Origin: an uncultured Eubacteriales bacterium
Lineage (GTDB): Bacteria > Bacillota > Clostridia > Oscillospirales > Oscillospiraceae
NCBI GenBank assembly: GCA_902475435.1
Contig: CABRZL010000024.1
Span: 1 to 24,369, forward strand
Length of the DNA: 24,369 nt
Direction of reading: 5' to 3'
Below the pieces are notes generated by a model. The model was not told the origin of the DNA, did not search any database, and worked only from the letters and a program-made list of their open reading frames with translations. This document shows, one piece after another, positions 22,806-24,369 of this stretch (its first letter is position 1; the number at the start of each line of letters is the position of its first letter). The translations under genes were made by a program, and so were the position numbers.

Positions 22806-23167
22806 ACAAGCAAATACGTATCATTTTTATTGCTGCCGCATTGATGTTCCTGGCTGGGGTAGTGGGCAGTATTCTAATTCTGAGAGCGCCGCATAGTCAG
22901 ACGGTACAGATCGTACAAGACGGCAATGTTTTATATACCTTCGATCTATCCAGACAAGACGATCAGGAGATCCGGGTAGAGTATGAAGGGAGAACAAATG
23001 TCATTCAGATTCAAAATGGTAGAATCCGAATGTTGGAGGCAGATTGCCCCGATCATATTTGTATACAGATGGGATGGTTGGATTCAGCTGCCCCTATTGT
23101 CTGTCTGCCAAACCATCTGGTAATCCAATTTGCATCGTCCCACGATTCAGTGGACACGGTGTTTTGA
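22802..23167 (+). CDS. NusG domain II-containing membrane-anchored protein
   Basis: A 121-residue protein: one N-terminal membrane segment (8-28), then a compact beta domain of the NusG_II type (PF07009). CPDHICIQMGW (82-92) and PIVCLPNHLVIQF (98-110) bring Cys82, Cys87 and Cys101 together outside the membrane; the C-P-x-x-x-C element suggests a metal or redox role. The family recurs next to ApbE and Gx-family genes in Clostridia. The start overlaps the apbE stop (ATGA). The exact function is not established. Confidence 0.88.
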   Translation: MNKQIRIIFIAAALMFLAGVVGSILILRAPHSQTVQIVQDGNVLYTFDLSRQDDQEIRVEYEGRTNVIQIQNGRIRMLEADCPDHICIQMGWLDSAAPIVCLPNHLVIQFASSHDSVDTVF

Positions 23168-23179
23168 CAGGGTGAGTGC

Positions 23180-23701
23180 ATGAAAGTGAAAAGATTGGCG
23201 GAGCTGGCGCTTTTGACCGCTCTGGCGTTAATTATATTTGTAATAGAACTTCAAATTCCAAATCCTGTGCCTGTTCCTGGTGCAAAGTTAGGGCTGGCCA
23301 ATATCATTACAGTATTTTCCGTGTACCACTACTGGGCAAAGGAAGTACTTCTCATTGTTTTCGCCCGTATCCTTTTGGGTTCTTTCTTCGGTGGAAACCT
23401 GATGGCACTGATGTACAGCATGGCGGGTGGAATCTTGTGCCTGGTCGGAATGTTGTGGCTAAAACACATTATTTCAGAACGGTATATCTGGATTTGCAGC
23501 GTACTGGGAGCTGTGCTCCATAATATCGGGCAGATCTCAGTGGCCTGCCTGATTGCCGGCTGGGGGCTGCTTGCCTATCTGCCGTTTCTGCTGGTATCCG
23601 GCTGTATTGCAGGGGCGTTTACAGGACTATGTGTACAGATGATTTTGCAGCGCGCCAAATTATGGAGAACACAACGTGAAAATGGAGGGAGAATGTTTTG
23701 A
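23180..23701 (+). CDS. Gx-family integral membrane protein (Hpre_diP_synt_I)
   Basis: A 173-residue hydrophobic protein with about five membrane segments. PVPGAKLGLANIITVFSVY and ARILLGSFFGGN are family signatures (PF07456). Databases often call it heptaprenyl diphosphate synthase component I, but the fold is that of ECF-transporter S-component-like proteins and no synthase motif is visible. Beside ApbE, uptake of a flavin precursor or quinone-related compound is possible, not shown. The ribosome site AGGGTGAG lies 5 bases before the ATG. Confidence 0.85.
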   Translation: MKVKRLAELALLTALALIIFVIELQIPNPVPVPGAKLGLANIITVFSVYHYWAKEVLLIVFARILLGSFFGGNLMALMYSMAGGILCLVGMLWLKHIISERYIWICSVLGAVLHNIGQISVACLIAGWGLLAYLPFLLVSGCIAGAFTGLCVQMILQRAKLWRTQRENGGRMF

Positions 23702-23886
23702 TTCAAAAAGCATGGGTTTACTGCCCGATTTGCAATAATAAGACCCGGATACAAATCCGGGGTGACACTGAACTGAGAAATTTCCCTCTTTTTTGCCCCA
23801 AGTGCAAACAAGAAACATTGATACACCTAAAAGAAATGCAAATATCTATCATCAAAGAGCCAGACGCAAAGACGCAGAGCCGATGA
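23698..23886 (+). CDS. Cysteine-rich KTR domain protein
   Basis: A 62-residue zinc-ribbon-like protein: CPICNNKTRIQIRGDTEL then FCPKCKQETLIHLK, giving two CPxC knuckles, and the family ending KEPDAKTQSR. The Cys_rich_KTR family (PF14205) is spread on integrative elements of Bacillota. The TTG start overlaps the preceding stop (TTGA) and follows GGAGGGAG at ~6 bases. Its stop lies inside the stem of the terminator that follows. Function unknown; nucleic-acid binding is plausible. Confidence 0.85.
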   Translation: MIQKAWVYCPICNNKTRIQIRGDTELRNFPLFCPKCKQETLIHLKEMQISIIKEPDAKTQSR

Positions 23887-23925
23887 AACTGTGGGATACA
23901 CACACAGCTTCATCGGCTCTTTTTT
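23877..23925 (+). terminator. Strong rho-independent terminator ending unit 3
   Basis: GAGCCGATGAA (23877-23887) and TTCATCGGCTC (23909-23919) form an 11-bp stem, with inner CTGTG/CACAG pairs extending it, followed by six T (23920-23925). The stem includes the KTR stop codon. It separates the plus-strand unit from the convergent XRE gene. Confidence 0.95.
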
Positions 23926-24257
23926 CATCCTTTTGGTTGGCTCTCTAAAGCGGCTTTTACAGTTGCCTTGATGATTTGCATAGATCGTTCATCGCAGTTG
24001 TAAAGCATACGGACAAGATTTTCTATCTCGGAATCTTTGGAAGGCTTTTCGGGATAGAAAATTAAGTCTGGTAATATGGACAGTTCACGTATCAGCTTGT
24101 AGAGAACGTCATAGCTGGGCTTTTTCCCTTCGTTCTCAATGCGATATAAAAATCGTTCAGTGATCCCGACTTTAGCAGCCAAGGCTTCTACCGTAATATC
24201 CGCTTTTATGCGGGCACTCTTGATGATGTCACCAAGCGTTTCATGTTGATTCTGCAC
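23925..24257 (-). CDS. XRE-family transcriptional regulator
   Basis: A 110-residue Cro/CI-type repressor. The HTH is LGDIIKSARIKADITVEALA then AKVGITERFLYRIENEGKKPSYDVLYKLIREL, and the C-terminal ~45 residues are an acidic helical dimerisation region. GTG 24257 is preferred to ATG 24275: AGAGGTGA lies 7 bases before the GTG, while the ATG has no ribosome site and falls at the predicted transcription start. Repressors of this type control excision or transfer genes on Tn916-like and related elements. A divergent operon should lie beyond the window edge, and inverted repeats upstream suggest autoregulation. Confidence 0.88.
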   Translation of the reverse strand: MQNQHETLGDIIKSARIKADITVEALAAKVGITERFLYRIENEGKKPSYDVLYKLIRELSILPDLIFYPEKPSKDSEIENLVRMLYNCDERSMQIIKATVKAALESQPKG

Positions 24258-24260
24258 CTT

Positions 24261-24360
24261 CAGTTCACCTCTCATTTCTATTTTACTGATCTATGCCATC
24301 TTGATAATGGCATGTCAGTTCAAATTTTAGTGAACTGTTATAGCAGGAAAAACTGAACTA
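24261..24360. promoter_or_regulatory. XRE control region with two dyads and four TGAACTG half-sites
   Basis: On the minus strand TTATCA (24307-24302), 16 bases and TAAAAT (24285-24280) form a likely promoter. A perfect dyad ATGCCAT-N7-ATGGCAT (24293-24313) covers its -35. A second perfect dyad CAGTTCA-N8-TGAACTG (24316-24337) lies upstream. Further copies of the half-site are at 24261-24267, overlapping the XRE ribosome site, and at 24354-24360 (6 of 7 bases). Confidence 0.65.
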
Positions 24361-24369
24361 ATTATAGGG

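Noticed and set aside
23180..23701. Heptaprenyl diphosphate synthase component I as a functional label
   Set aside because: The protein is wholly membrane-embedded and lacks prenyl-synthase aspartate motifs; only the family name suggests that activity.
1..24369. CRISPR arrays, tRNA or rRNA genes, complete insertion sequences
   Set aside because: Looked for on both strands; no regular repeat-spacer pattern, cloverleaf, rRNA-like sequence or transposase frame was found.

Overview
The window reads as chromosome or integrative-element DNA from an anaerobic, Gram-positive gut-type member of the Clostridia (Bacillota). The reasons are AGGAGG-type ribosome binding sites, frequent GTG/TTG starts, many lipoproteins with short Clostridia-style signal peptides, moderate GC, and gene families typical of Oscillospiraceae/Lachnospiraceae. 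A species cannot be named from the sequence alone. I see no tRNA, rRNA, CRISPR array or complete insertion sequence, and no gene-free stretch longer than 300 bases. The longest gaps are 17110-17363, which holds a terminator and a promoter, and 768-911, which holds a hairpin and a promoter.

Layout. (1) 1-767 is the C-terminal part of a CHAP-domain cell-wall hydrolase of the kind encoded in conjugation modules of Tn1549/CTn-type elements. (2) 836-1998 is a strong promoter, a 64-residue helix-turn-helix protein and an overlapping LysR-type regulator. (3) Unit 1, 2097-11546, encodes a secreted alpha/beta hydrolase, an SDR, an iron-type alcohol dehydrogenase, two flavodoxin-like lipoproteins, a flavodoxin-like/hydrolase fusion lipoprotein, an esterase lipoprotein, a second SDR and a MATE exporter. 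(4) Unit 2, 11635-17109, encodes an aldo-keto reductase, a 4-Cys flavoprotein, an SDR, a second aldo-keto reductase, a flavoredoxin-like flavin reductase, a cupin, a carboxymuconolactone-decarboxylase-like protein and a RibD-C/DHFR-like reductase. (5) Unit 3, 17364-23886, encodes an aldo-keto reductase, a soluble flavodoxin, a flavodoxin-like lipoprotein, an esterase lipoprotein, a 4-Cys flavoprotein, a DUF4405 membrane cytochrome-like protein, ApbE, a NusG-domain-II protein, a Gx-family membrane protein and a Cys-rich KTR protein. (6) 23925-24257, on the minus strand, is an XRE-family repressor with a dyad-rich control region running to the window edge.

The most striking point is not a gene. 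The three units each start with the same promoter/operator: a T-N11-A LysR-type box, a conserved 22-base block ending in a weak -35 (TTCTGT/TTCTGC), exactly 17 bases, a -10 (TATAAT/TACAAT), then AATCA. This predicts that the LysR protein at 1099-1998 drives all three units as one regulon of more than twenty genes.

Taken together the genes look like a large NAD(P)H- and flavin-dependent carbonyl/electrophile reduction system (iron ADH, three AKRs, three SDRs, two 4-Cys flavoproteins, flavin reductase, RibD-C reductase). It is paired with an extracytoplasmic arm of eight lipoproteins (four ester-hydrolase domains, three flavodoxin-like proteins plus one in the fusion, and ApbE), a membrane electron-transfer group and a MATE exporter. 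The pairing of an iron ADH with DkgA-like AKRs resembles the E. coli yqhD-dkgA aldehyde response. The substrate and the electron flow are inference; the sequence does not show them.
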